Positions 19,957-27,043 of a stretch of 64,000 nt of DNA are shown one piece after another. Position 1 is the stretch's first letter. Each line of letters starts with the position of its first letter. Source of the stretch: Myxococcales bacterium (GTDB lineage: Bacteria > Myxococcota_A > Polyangia > Haliangiales > Haliangiaceae). Both the position numbers and the translations under genes were made by a program. Under the pieces are notes generated by a model. That model made no database searches, was not told where the DNA came from, and saw only the letters and a program-made list of their open reading frames with translations. The DNA is taken from the NCBI GenBank assembly GCA_016707895.1, contig JADJGV010000012.1, positions 246,001 to 310,000 of the forward strand. The letters are read 5' to 3'.

Positions 19957-20601
19957 GTGCGGGGCGGCGCCGCGCTCGCGTTGGTGACGCTGGCCGGCTG
20001 CGCGATCGGCGAGCGGGCGCTGGTCGCGCCCGGGCCCGATCAGGCCACGGTGCTGCTGATCAGCGGCGGCCTCGGCCACCCGATCGAGGCCATCGCCCGC
20101 CACCCCTGGTTCGCGGTGCGGCCGGCCGGCGCCGCGCGCTGGCAGGTGTGGGAGGTGGGCGGCGGCGGCGAGACCGACGCCCCGTTCGACAACCCGCCCT
20201 ACGTCGAGCCCATCCTCCACGGCGTCTGGCGCGGCGCGGCCGCCGAGCGGGCCATCGCGTGTCTGGCCCGCGAGGCGCCGCCGTGGCTGGCCGCCCTCGA
20301 CTACCGCGGCTGGCCCGGCCCCAACAGCAACACCTTCGGCGACGTGATGCTGCGGCGCTGCGACCTGCACGCCAGCCTGCCGGCCACGGCGATCGGCAAG
20401 GACTGGCGCGGCTGGGTCGGCGCCTCGTGGACCAGCGAGGGCACCGGCGTGCAGGTCGAGGCCGCCGGCTTCGGGCTGCGGGTGGGGCTGTTCGAGGGCG
20501 TCGAGGTCCACGCGCTCGGGCTGGCGTTCGGCGTCGACCTGTGGCCGCCGGCGCTGATCGTCCCCCTGGGCGGCGGGCGGCTGGGGTTCGCGGATCGATG
20601 A
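19957..20601 (+). CDS. DUF3750-like lipoprotein
   Basis: A 214-residue lipoprotein with lipobox LAGC at Cys15. It contains HPWFAVRPAGAARWQVWEV and YRGWPGPNSNTFGDVMLRRC. These match my memory of DUF3750 proteins, which share an HPWF, a RWQVWE and a GPNSNTF motif. The GPNSNTF part also recalls Cys/His hydrolase-like folds, but no activity is established. The GTG start is 1 base beyond the preceding stop (GTGACGTG), and the next gene overlaps its stop (ATGA), so it heads a two-gene unit or continues the previous one. Confidence 0.72.
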   Translation: MRGGAALALVTLAGCAIGERALVAPGPDQATVLLISGGLGHPIEAIARHPWFAVRPAGAARWQVWEVGGGGETDAPFDNPPYVEPILHGVWRGAAAERAIACLAREAPPWLAALDYRGWPGPNSNTFGDVMLRRCDLHASLPATAIGKDWRGWVGASWTSEGTGVQVEAAGFGLRVGLFEGVEVHALGLAFGVDLWPPALIVPLGGGRLGFADR

Positions 20602-21299
20602 TCGCGCGGCGCGGCGCGCGGTGGGGCGTGGTGGCGATGGCGTTCGCGCTCGGGGCGATCGCCACCCGCGCGACGCCTGCGGCCGCCGAGCCACGGATCC
20701 CGCCCGGCGCCGCCTGGCTGCACTACCAGACCAGCTACGTGCAGCGCATCGATCGCGCGCAGCCGGCGCGCGCCGGCGTGGGGGTCGCGATGGCCGGCGT
20801 CGAGCTCGACGCGCTGCTCGGTCGCCGGATCGCGTACCTGGTCGGCGTCGACCTGCACGCCGGCGCCACGGTGCCGGTCGGCTTCGCCTACCAGGTCGAC
20901 CTGCGCCCGCTCGGGGTCGCGGTGCGGCTGGGCGCCACGGGCGCGCTCGGCGTGTCGGTCGGCGTCGGCGCGACGGGCGCCGTCGGCACGCTCGACGACG
21001 GCGTCGAGCTCCCAGCGCTGGCGCTGCTCGAGGTGCCGCTGGGCGCGCGGCTGCGGCTGGTCGGCCGGGCCCGCGCGGTGTGGCTGGCCGCCGCGCCGCG
21101 CCGCGCCGGTGGGGCGCCCAGCGCGGCCTGGGCCGATGAGCTCGACGCCTGGGTCGCCGTGCGGCTCGGCCGGCGCTACCGCGACCACGGGTTCCCGTCG
21201 GGCAACGGCACGCTGCTCGGCGTCGCCTACCGCGAGCGCGAGGGCGCGCGGATGCTCGGCGTGGTGCTGGCCTACGGCGTCGACCTCGCGACTCGGTGA
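20598..21299 (+). CDS. Exported beta-barrel-like protein, unknown function
   Basis: A 233-residue protein whose ATG overlaps the stop of the DUF3750-like gene. A signal peptide (VVAMAFALGAIATRATPAAA) is followed by an alternating hydrophobic/polar sequence with many Gly and aromatic residues: HYQTSYVQRIDR, VGVDLHAGATVPVGFAYQVDL, VVLAYGVDLATR. This suggests 8-10 beta strands of a small outer-membrane barrel. The protein ends in charged Thr-Arg rather than the typical aromatic residue. No family name can be given. Co-expression with the DUF3750-like lipoprotein is likely. Confidence 0.68.
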   Translation: MIARRGARWGVVAMAFALGAIATRATPAAAEPRIPPGAAWLHYQTSYVQRIDRAQPARAGVGVAMAGVELDALLGRRIAYLVGVDLHAGATVPVGFAYQVDLRPLGVAVRLGATGALGVSVGVGATGAVGTLDDGVELPALALLEVPLGARLRLVGRARAVWLAAAPRRAGGAPSAAWADELDAWVAVRLGRRYRDHGFPSGNGTLLGVAYREREGARMLGVVLAYGVDLATR

Positions 21300-21358
21300 G
21301 GCGCCGGGTAGGCCGGGCGCCCGCGCCCGGGCGCGTCGGATATCCTCCGGGCGTCGCC

Positions 21359-22237
21359 ATGCGGACCTGCCTCATCTGTCGCGCGCGCTCGGTGACCAAC
21401 CTGTGCGAGGCGTGCGCGGACGAGCTCGACACCCCGCCGGCCTTCGTCCCCGAGCAGATCCTGTCGGGCGCGCTGCGCCCACTCGACGCCGCGCTGCTCG
21501 ATCGCTGGGGCCGGCTGCACCGACTCGAGGCCCAGACCGCGATCGGCCGGGTGCCGATCGCGCGCGGCGTGGCCATCATGCACGGCGTGGTCTCGCGTCA
21601 GCACGCCACGATCGCTCGCGGCGCCGACGGCGGCTGGGCGATCACCGATCGCGGCTCGTCCAACGGCACCCGCAAGCACGATCAGCCGGTCAGCGCCGGC
21701 GAGCCGCTCGCCGCCGGCGATCGGCTGACCTTCGGCGCGATCGGCATGTACTTCGTGATCGACGACGGCCGGCTGATCGACGCCACCCCCGACGAGATCG
21801 CGTCGGTGACGGTGCGCCCGGAGAGCGGCCGGCCGGCGCTGGGGCTGGTCGAGCGCGGCGCCCCCGACGATGACACCTTCTCGGGGATGCCCACCGTCGA
21901 GCTGACCTTCCTCGAGGCGCCGTCGGGCGGCGGCGGCTACCTCGACGTCCGCAACCGCCGGGTCCAGCTCACCGACACCCAGTTCGAGCTGCTGGCGATG
22001 ATGGCGCGCCGGATGTGCGACGAGGCCGCGATCGCCAGCATCGTCCGCGGCTTCGTGCCGACGGGCCAGCTGATCGCCGACCTGCCCTGGGACACCCACG
22101 CGCCTTCGGAGAACCACCTCAAGCAGCTGGTGCGGCGGGTGCGCAAGGCGCTCGAGCTGGCCGGCATCGGCAACCTGATCGAGAGCCGCCGCGGCTTCGG
22201 CTACCGGCTGCGCGTCATCCCCGCCAGCGCGCCCTGA
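21359..22237 (+). CDS. FHA-domain protein with N-terminal zinc-ribbon-like motif and C-terminal winged-helix DNA-binding domain
   Basis: A 292-residue cytosolic regulator. The first 20 residues hold two CXXC-type pairs (C4/C7 and C16/C19) like a small zinc ribbon. Residues about 50-145 are an FHA domain with GVVSRQHATIA and ITDRGSSNGTRK, the conserved R, SxxH and NG of a phosphothreonine-binding site. Residues about 185-290 end in LKQLVRRVRKALELAGIGNL and IESRRGFGYRL, the recognition helix and wing of an OmpR/PhoB-type effector domain. It therefore looks like a transcription factor gated by a phosphoprotein, presumably a Ser/Thr kinase target. A TATCCT hexamer lies 12 nt before the ATG. Confidence 0.85.
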   Translation: MRTCLICRARSVTNLCEACADELDTPPAFVPEQILSGALRPLDAALLDRWGRLHRLEAQTAIGRVPIARGVAIMHGVVSRQHATIARGADGGWAITDRGSSNGTRKHDQPVSAGEPLAAGDRLTFGAIGMYFVIDDGRLIDATPDEIASVTVRPESGRPALGLVERGAPDDDTFSGMPTVELTFLEAPSGGGGYLDVRNRRVQLTDTQFELLAMMARRMCDEAAIASIVRGFVPTGQLIADLPWDTHAPSENHLKQLVRRVRKALELAGIGNLIESRRGFGYRLRVIPASAP

Positions 22238-22240
22238 CGC

Positions 22241-22560
22241 CGCGTCCCACGGGGAAGCTCGTCGCGCGCGTCCCACGCGGAAGCTCGTCGCGCGCGTCCC
22301 ACGCGGAAGATCGTCGCGCGCGTCCCACGCGGAAGCGCGGGGCCCGCGTCCCACGTGGAAGCTCGGGGCGCGCGTCCCACGTGGAAGATCGTCGCGCGCG
22401 TCCCACGTGGAAGATCGTCGCGCGCGTCCCACGGGGAAGCTCGGGGCGCGCGTCCCACGGGGAAGCTCGGGGCGCGCGTCCCACGGGGAAGCTCGGGGCG
22501 CGCGTCCCACGTGGAAGCTCGTGGCGCGCGTCCCACGCGGAACGGCGTGGCGCGCGCGTC
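22241..22560. repeat. 26-bp tandem repeat array, 12 copies plus a degenerate copy
   Basis: Units of CGCGTCCCACGNGGAAGNTC plus six bases repeat head to tail from the GTCCCAC at 22244, every 26 bp. Base N at the first variable position is G, C or T; the next is C or A. Unit 12 carries a +2 shift. Because 26 is not a multiple of 3, every frame is open but none is protein-like. The array starts just after the stop of the FHA regulator and fills the gap to the convergent nucleotidase gene. Confidence 0.95.
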
Positions 22561-22576
22561 CCGCGTGGACGACGAC

Positions 22577-22630
22577 TCCCCACGTGGGACATCCCACGCG
22601 GGAGGCAGGCAGGGCATCCCACGTGGGACG
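22577..22630. repeat. Palindromes CCCACGTGGG at the array end
   Basis: Two CCCACGTGGG palindromes (about 22579-22588 and 22619-22628), with an ATCCCACGCGGGA copy between, follow the tandem array and end 5 bases before the nucleotidase stop codon. They could form hairpins in both convergent transcripts, but there is no T-run, so intrinsic termination is not shown. Confidence 0.6.
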
Positions 22631-22633
22631 CCG

Positions 22634-24382
22634 CTACTGGTCGTGAGGCATCGTGCGGCGCGGCGCCCGGAAGTAGCGCAGCGGCGAGTACGACAGGAAG
22701 TTCGACACCCGCGACGTGTAGAGGTCGGCGTAGTCGCCGACCTGCTCGCCGAACCGCGAGCCCTCGTTGCCCTCGCGCAGCACCGAGCCCCAGTACGGGT
22801 TGTAGGCGCGCTCGGTGGCGTCCTCGAGCGACTCGACCTCCTCGGCCATCAGCCGCGCGCGATCGCGCAGGCGATCGAGGCTGTCCTTGATCTGCGCCTT
22901 GACCTCCTCGAGGCGAGCCACGAGGTCGGGCGCCAGCGAGGGCAGCTCGGCGACCTTGCCGCCGTCGCCGGCCACGCCCGGCGCAGGCCCGGGCAGCCCG
23001 AAGGCGCCGGGCGACGCTGACGCGGCGCGCTCGGCGGCGGTGTGGCTGGCCGCCAGCGCGGCCGCAGCCACGCCGGCCCCGGCCCCGCCGATCGCCATCG
23101 TCGCGGCGGCGGCGACCGCGCCCACCTTGGGCACGCCGGGGCTGATCACCTGCGCGGCGTGCAGCGCCAGCGCCTCGTCGTGGAGCCGCTGCACCCGCTT
23201 GAGCCGCAGCGCCTGGAAGTCGAGCTCGGACTCGAGGTTGCGGCGGCGGCGGTCGAGCAGGTCGAGGTCGTTGATCTGCGCGCCCAGGCGATCGGCCACG
23301 GCGATCTCGCGATCGAGCTCCTGGATGATCATCGCGGTGCGCCACATGTGCTGCTTGCGCAGCCGCAGGATGTCGCCGTAGATGTGGTCGCCGATGTAGA
23401 GCACGTTCTCGCCGCGGATCTTGGTCATCTCCTCGAACGCGACGACGTTGCCGCCCTGGTAGACCTTGTCGCGCCCGAGGTGCTTGACCTCGCCGCCGGT
23501 CGGGTGGCCGCTGTGCGGATCGAGCGCGACGAACGGCCGCTGCTCGTTGAAGAACGCCGGCTTGGCGCCGCCGACGACGACCACGTCGAAGTAGTGGCGC
23601 CAGGTCGGGTACGGCAGCGCGCTGCCCTCGAGCAAAAACCGCATCACCGCGTCGGTGTAGTCGTAGAGCGAGTTGGTGAGCAGGAACAGCTTCTTGCCCG
23701 AGCTGCGCAGCTTGTGCAGCGTCTCGGCGAGCTCGGGATCCTTGACGATGTACGCGGCGAGGTCGGCCTTGATCACGCTCTTGAGCGTGTCGTCGCGGTG
23801 GGCCTCGTCGATCGACAGCCGGATGTCACCGAACAGCTTGTCGTAGTCGATGCCCGGCCCGCCGGCCGCCGCGCGCCGATCGAACCAGTCGACCAGCGTC
23901 ACGTACATGACCGCCTCGGGCAGGCCGAACAGCGTGTCGATCCACTCGTAGCGCTCGCTCGAGAAGTCGATCTTGGCGTTGCGGTACAGCGCGCGGCGCT
24001 CGTCGGAGCGCAGCATCCGGAAGCCGTGGAAGCACCGACCGACGTGGCTGTGGCGGTCCATCTTGAAGACGTTGCCCAGCTCGCGATCGACCATCAGCCC
24101 GCGGATCGCGCGCTCGGGCTGGTAGGTCAGCGCGCGGATCTCGTCGGGGTAGCCGTGCTTCTCGCACAGCTTGCGCAGCGTCAGCTCGATCGACAGCTGC
24201 TCGAGCTTGTGCTGGTGGTACAGCGCCAGCGTGTAGTCCATGTCGAAGCCGATCAGCTCGACCTGGTCCATGCGCAGGTTGCGGTTGCAGAACACCCGCC
24301 GGCGGCGCGGGACGTCGATCTCGGTGGGAACCTCGGCGACCACGGCGCGCAGCTGGGCCTCGAGATCGTGGGGCGCGGTCAT
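22634..24382 (-). CDS. HAD-superfamily 5'-nucleotidase (IMP/GMP-type, cN-II-like)
   Basis: A 582-residue enzyme predicted to dephosphorylate purine nucleotides. D47-M-D49 in IGFDMDYTLALYH is the HAD nucleophile and acid/base. LFLLTNSLYDYT near 240 is motif II, and VLYIGDHIYGDIL near 345 holds the metal-binding acidic pair of motif IV. The cap region (RYEWIDTLFGLPEAV) matches cytosolic nucleotidase II relatives. After about 375 come coiled-coil-forming helices (REIAVADRLGAQINDLDLL) and a Gly/Ala-rich insert. It is divergent from hpt, with 61 bases between the starts, which suggests joint control of IMP and GMP pools. Confidence 0.87.
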   Translation of the reverse strand: MTAPHDLEAQLRAVVAEVPTEIDVPRRRRVFCNRNLRMDQVELIGFDMDYTLALYHQHKLEQLSIELTLRKLCEKHGYPDEIRALTYQPERAIRGLMVDRELGNVFKMDRHSHVGRCFHGFRMLRSDERRALYRNAKIDFSSERYEWIDTLFGLPEAVMYVTLVDWFDRRAAAGGPGIDYDKLFGDIRLSIDEAHRDDTLKSVIKADLAAYIVKDPELAETLHKLRSSGKKLFLLTNSLYDYTDAVMRFLLEGSALPYPTWRHYFDVVVVGGAKPAFFNEQRPFVALDPHSGHPTGGEVKHLGRDKVYQGGNVVAFEEMTKIRGENVLYIGDHIYGDILRLRKQHMWRTAMIIQELDREIAVADRLGAQINDLDLLDRRRRNLESELDFQALRLKRVQRLHDEALALHAAQVISPGVPKVGAVAAAATMAIGGAGAGVAAAALAASHTAAERAASASPGAFGLPGPAPGVAGDGGKVAELPSLAPDLVARLEEVKAQIKDSLDRLRDRARLMAEEVESLEDATERAYNPYWGSVLREGNEGSRFGEQVGDYADLYTSRVSNFLSYSPLRYFRAPRRTMPHDQ

Positions 24383-24391
24383 CCGCTCGAG

Positions 24392-24397
24392 ATTCTA
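24392..24397 (-). promoter_or_regulatory. -10 hexamer of the nucleotidase gene
   Basis: Read on the minus strand TAGAAT stands 9 nt before the ATG at 24382. It faces the hpt -10 hexamer 33 bp away. Confidence 0.45.
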
Positions 24398-24430
24398 CCG
24401 TGGATCCCGCGGCACCGCTGGGCGATGCGC

Positions 24431-24436
24431 TACCAT
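24431..24436 (+). promoter_or_regulatory. -10 hexamer of hpt (predicted leaderless)
   Basis: TACCAT is followed by 7 nt and the ATG at 24444. Confidence 0.45.
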
Positions 24437-24443
24437 CGCCGCC

Positions 24444-25013
24444 ATGGCGCCTTCGGCATACCCGGCGTGGAACCGGCCGTCCGATCCGTTCATCGAGTTG
24501 ATCTCGGCCGCCACCCTGGCCGACCGCGTGGCCGAGCTCGGCCGCGCGATCACCGCCGACTACGTGGCGGCCGGCGCCACCGAGGACGTGGTGGTGCTCG
24601 GCGTGCTCAAGGGCTCGGTGCTGTTCATGGCCGATCTGGTGCGGCACATCGCCCTGCCGGTCACGCTCGACTTCATCGGCGTGGCGAGCTACGGCGACGC
24701 GACGGTGTCGTCGGGCGTCGTCCAGATCACCCAGGACCTGACCCGGCCGATCGCCGGCAAGCACGTGCTGGTGGTCGAGGACATCGTCGACACCGGCCAC
24801 ACGCTGTCCTACCTGATGGCCAACCTGGCCACCCGCGGGCCCGCCAGCCTCAAGCTGTGCTCGCTCTTGCACAAGCCCGAGCGCTCCGAGCGCGAGGTGC
24901 CGATCGACTACCTCGGCTTCACCATCCCCAACAAGTTCGTCGTCGGCTACGGCCTCGACGTGTCGCAGCGCTACCGCAACCTGCCGTTCATCGGCTACGT
25001 CGCCGGCGCATGA
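24444..25013 (+). CDS. hpt: Hypoxanthine phosphoribosyltransferase
   Basis: A 189-residue purine-salvage enzyme converting hypoxanthine (and usually guanine) with PRPP to IMP (GMP). The PRPP-binding loop VLVVEDIVDTGHTL lies near 107-120. VLKGSVLFMADLVR near 52 holds the pyrophosphate-loop Lys-Gly, and the C-terminal FVVGYGLDVSQRYRNLPFIG is the base-binding signature of Hpt enzymes. The length is normal. It is divergent from a cN-II-like nucleotidase that acts on its product. The next gene starts inside its stop (ATGA), so the two are coupled. Confidence 0.94.
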   Translation: MAPSAYPAWNRPSDPFIELISAATLADRVAELGRAITADYVAAGATEDVVVLGVLKGSVLFMADLVRHIALPVTLDFIGVASYGDATVSSGVVQITQDLTRPIAGKHVLVVEDIVDTGHTLSYLMANLATRGPASLKLCSLLHKPERSEREVPIDYLGFTIPNKFVVGYGLDVSQRYRNLPFIGYVAGA

Positions 25014-26113
25014 GCGATCCGGCGGCGCCGCCCGATCCGCCGGTGGACGGCCCGGACGCGGCGCCGGGGGCGGTCGACGCCGGGGCCGCCCTCGACGCCG
25101 AGGTCGCCGTCGAATCCGCCCCGGCCCCAGCCCCGCCAGCCGCCGGCGACGACAGCGACCTGCCGCCGCTGCCAGCGGCGCCGCACCCGACGTCGGTGGC
25201 CGAGCTGCGCGCGGCCGTCGATGACGCGCCGCAGCCGCCCGCCACCACGCCCGCCGGGGCGTCGACCGCCCCAGCGCCCGCCGCCCCCGCCGCCCCCGCG
25301 CGCTCGCCCGCGCGCCGCCGCGCCCCGACCGCCGAGGACGACGACGGCCCGCGCCCGCGTCGGCGCTGGCCGCTCGCGCTGGCCGGCGTCGGCACGCTCG
25401 CCGCCGCGATCGCCGCGCTGGTGGTGCTGGGCCAGGTCCACAGCCAGCGCCACCGCCTGCGCTGCCGGGCCAAGGACATCGTGGCCGAGCGCGGCCGCAG
25501 CTTCCCGCCGTGGGGCTTCGAGCGCCTGGGCGGCCCGGCGTGGAGGCCGATCGCGATCCCGCCCGGCGCCGAGTGCACCGCGCGCGAGACCGAGGACGTC
25601 GCGCAGCTCGAGGGCTGGTTCCTCGAGCACCTGGCCGAGCAGGCCGGGGCCAAGCTCAGCGGCGAGGCGCCCGGCGACGTCGATCGCGCCGAGGCCGAGC
25701 TCGAGCAGGCGCTGCTGCTGGCGCGCACGCCCGAGCGCCGCGATCTGCGCAAGGAGCTCGAGCGGCTGCGCGGCGACGTGACCTACTGGCGCGCGGCGGC
25801 CAAGGTCAAGGCCGCCGCCGCGACGCTGGCCGAGGCCGCGAAGGCCTTCGACGACGCCGCGGCGCAGCGGCCGCGCCACGCCAGCGATCCCGCGCGCTGG
25901 GCGACGTTCCTTCGCTCGCTGGGTGCCAGCCTGGCCGCCGGCCCCGACGGCAGCGGCGCGCCGCCGCCGACCCCGGCCACGCCGAGCCGGCCGATGGCCC
26001 CGCCCGGGGTCGCGCTGCCGGTCGAGCCGCCCGCGGTCGAGCTGGGCGCCGACGCCGGCGTCGAGCCCGACGCCGCGCGCCGCGATCTCCCCACCGGCGG
26101 CGTGTTGATGTGA
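25010..26113 (+). CDS. Membrane-anchored protein with disordered N-terminus and helical periplasmic domain
   Basis: A 367-residue protein overlapping the hpt stop by 4 bases. Residues 1-115 are Pro/Ala/Asp-rich and disordered, ending in an Arg-rich patch. A single span at about 119-140 (PLALAGVGTLAAAIAALVVLG) follows. The rest (145-300) is helical with LEGWFLEHLAEQAGAKLSG and a likely coiled-coil at 225-290, then a Pro-rich tail. No family is recognised. Coupling with hpt suggests co-expression but says little about function. Confidence 0.65.
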   Translation: MSDPAAPPDPPVDGPDAAPGAVDAGAALDAEVAVESAPAPAPPAAGDDSDLPPLPAAPHPTSVAELRAAVDDAPQPPATTPAGASTAPAPAAPAAPARSPARRRAPTAEDDDGPRPRRRWPLALAGVGTLAAAIAALVVLGQVHSQRHRLRCRAKDIVAERGRSFPPWGFERLGGPAWRPIAIPPGAECTARETEDVAQLEGWFLEHLAEQAGAKLSGEAPGDVDRAEAELEQALLLARTPERRDLRKELERLRGDVTYWRAAAKVKAAAATLAEAAKAFDDAAAQRPRHASDPARWATFLRSLGASLAAGPDGSGAPPPTPATPSRPMAPPGVALPVEPPAVELGADAGVEPDAARRDLPTGGVLM

Positions 26114-26127
26114 GCCGCCGCCGCCGG

Positions 26128-26394
26128 TCAGCGATAGCCCGGGCCGCCCGCCTCGGGCGTGACCCGCACCGCGCGCACGTCGAGCAACTCGACGCCGTAG
26201 ACCTCCTTCTTGGCGGTCGTGATCAGTGCGGTGTCGCTGGCGATCGCGATCGACGCGATGCGATCGAGGATCAGCGTCTGCGCGCCGTGGGCGAGGTAGA
26301 TGGACACCACCGCGCCGGCCGGCGCCGTGAACGTCTCGCCGTCCCGGGTCAGGCCCTGGCGGGTCAGGATTTCGACGGCGGTCGCGTGCTGCAT
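26128..26394 (-). CDS. Small beta-rich hypothetical protein (88 residues)
   Basis: An 88-residue protein starting at the ATG at 26394. The sequence alternates short strands (GAVVSIYLAHGAQTLILD, SDTALITTAKKEVYGVELLD) and reads as a compact beta barrel, probably cytosolic. No family is recognised. TATGGT lies 6 nt upstream of the ATG. The start overlaps the divergent lipoprotein gene if that begins at 26386. Confidence 0.6.
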   Translation of the reverse strand: MQHATAVEILTRQGLTRDGETFTAPAGAVVSIYLAHGAQTLILDRIASIAIASDTALITTAKKEVYGVELLDVRAVRVTPEAGGPGYR

Positions 26395-26949
26395 GGCGCG
26401 ACCATAGCACTGCGCGCGGCGCTGGCCGCGCTGTGCGTGTGCCTGGGTTGCGCCCACGGCGCGGCGCCCGCGGCGACCACCCGCGCGGACGTGCAGCGCG
26501 CCGAGGCGGCGCTCGCGGTGAAGGACTACGACGCCGCGGCGGCCGCCTACGACCGCGCGGTGGCCGGCGCGCCCGACGCCGCGAGCCGCCGGTTGGCGCT
26601 CACCGAGCGCGCCGACTTCCGGCTGCTGACCGGCGACCTGGCCACCGCCGCGGCCGACCTCGCGGCGGTGACCGAGCTGGCGCCCGACGACGCGCGGGCC
26701 TGGCACGACCTCGGCATCGTCCGCGCCAACCTCGGCGATCGCCCCGGCGCCGCCGCCGCGCTGACCCGGGCCAAGGCCGCCGCGCCGGACGACCCGCGCC
26801 CGCGGCTGGCGCTGGCGGCGCTGCGCTGGGCCGACGGCGATCGCGCCGGCGCCCGCGTCGAGTACCAGGCGCTGCTCGACCTCGACCTGCCCGACCCGGT
26901 GCGGGCCAAGGTCACCTGGGCCATCGACCAGCTCCAGCCGCGCGAGTGA
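26386..26949 (+). CDS. TPR lipoprotein
   Basis: A 187-residue protein. The only usable in-frame start with a signal sequence is the GTG at 26386, which gives LRAALAALCVCLGC, a lipobox at Cys22. The rest is TPR: AEAALAVKDYDAAAAAYDRA, DLAAVTELAPDDARAWHDLG and RAKAAAPDDPRPRLALAALR, three to four repeats. The GTG lies 8 bases inside the divergent gene that starts at 26394, so the two starts overlap on opposite strands. An outer-membrane assembly or scaffold role is inference. Confidence 0.68.
   Translation: MLHGATIALRAALAALCVCLGCAHGAAPAATTRADVQRAEAALAVKDYDAAAAAYDRAVAGAPDAASRRLALTERADFRLLTGDLATAAADLAAVTELAPDDARAWHDLGIVRANLGDRPGAAAALTRAKAAAPDDPRPRLALAALRWADGDRAGARVEYQALLDLDLPDPVRAKVTWAIDQLQPRE
26401..26406 (-). 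promoter_or_regulatory. -10 hexamer of the small gene at 26394
   Basis: TATGGT on the minus strand, followed by 6 nt and the ATG at 26394. It lies inside the signal-peptide codons of the divergent TPR lipoprotein gene. Confidence 0.4.
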
Positions 26950-27029
26950 GGGCCCGGGGGTGAGCGCGGCGATCGCCGCCTCCGCGCCCGACGTGGCCGC
27001 CGCCAGCGGCGCGGGCTCGATCCGCCGCG

Positions 27030-27035
27030 TATACT
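27030..27035 (+). promoter_or_regulatory. -10 hexamer of the HEAT-repeat gene
   Basis: TATACT with 8 nt to the ATG at 27044. Confidence 0.5.
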
Positions 27036-27043
27036 CGGCGCGC

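Noticed and set aside
22241..22560. CRISPR array
   Set aside because: Units are contiguous without unique spacers, and no cas gene is nearby.
22201..22640. Proteins read through the 26-bp array (PRGTRAPSFPVGRAP-like repeats)
   Set aside because: The 26-bp period cycles through all three frames, so any frame gives a repetitive peptide. There is no conserved start, and the array lies between two gene ends.
23042..24443. Long plus-strand extension upstream of the gene at 25010
   Set aside because: The frame is open for over 650 codons but overlaps the nucleotidase and hpt genes. Its N-terminal part is shadow sequence; the ATGA overlap with hpt marks the true start at 25010.
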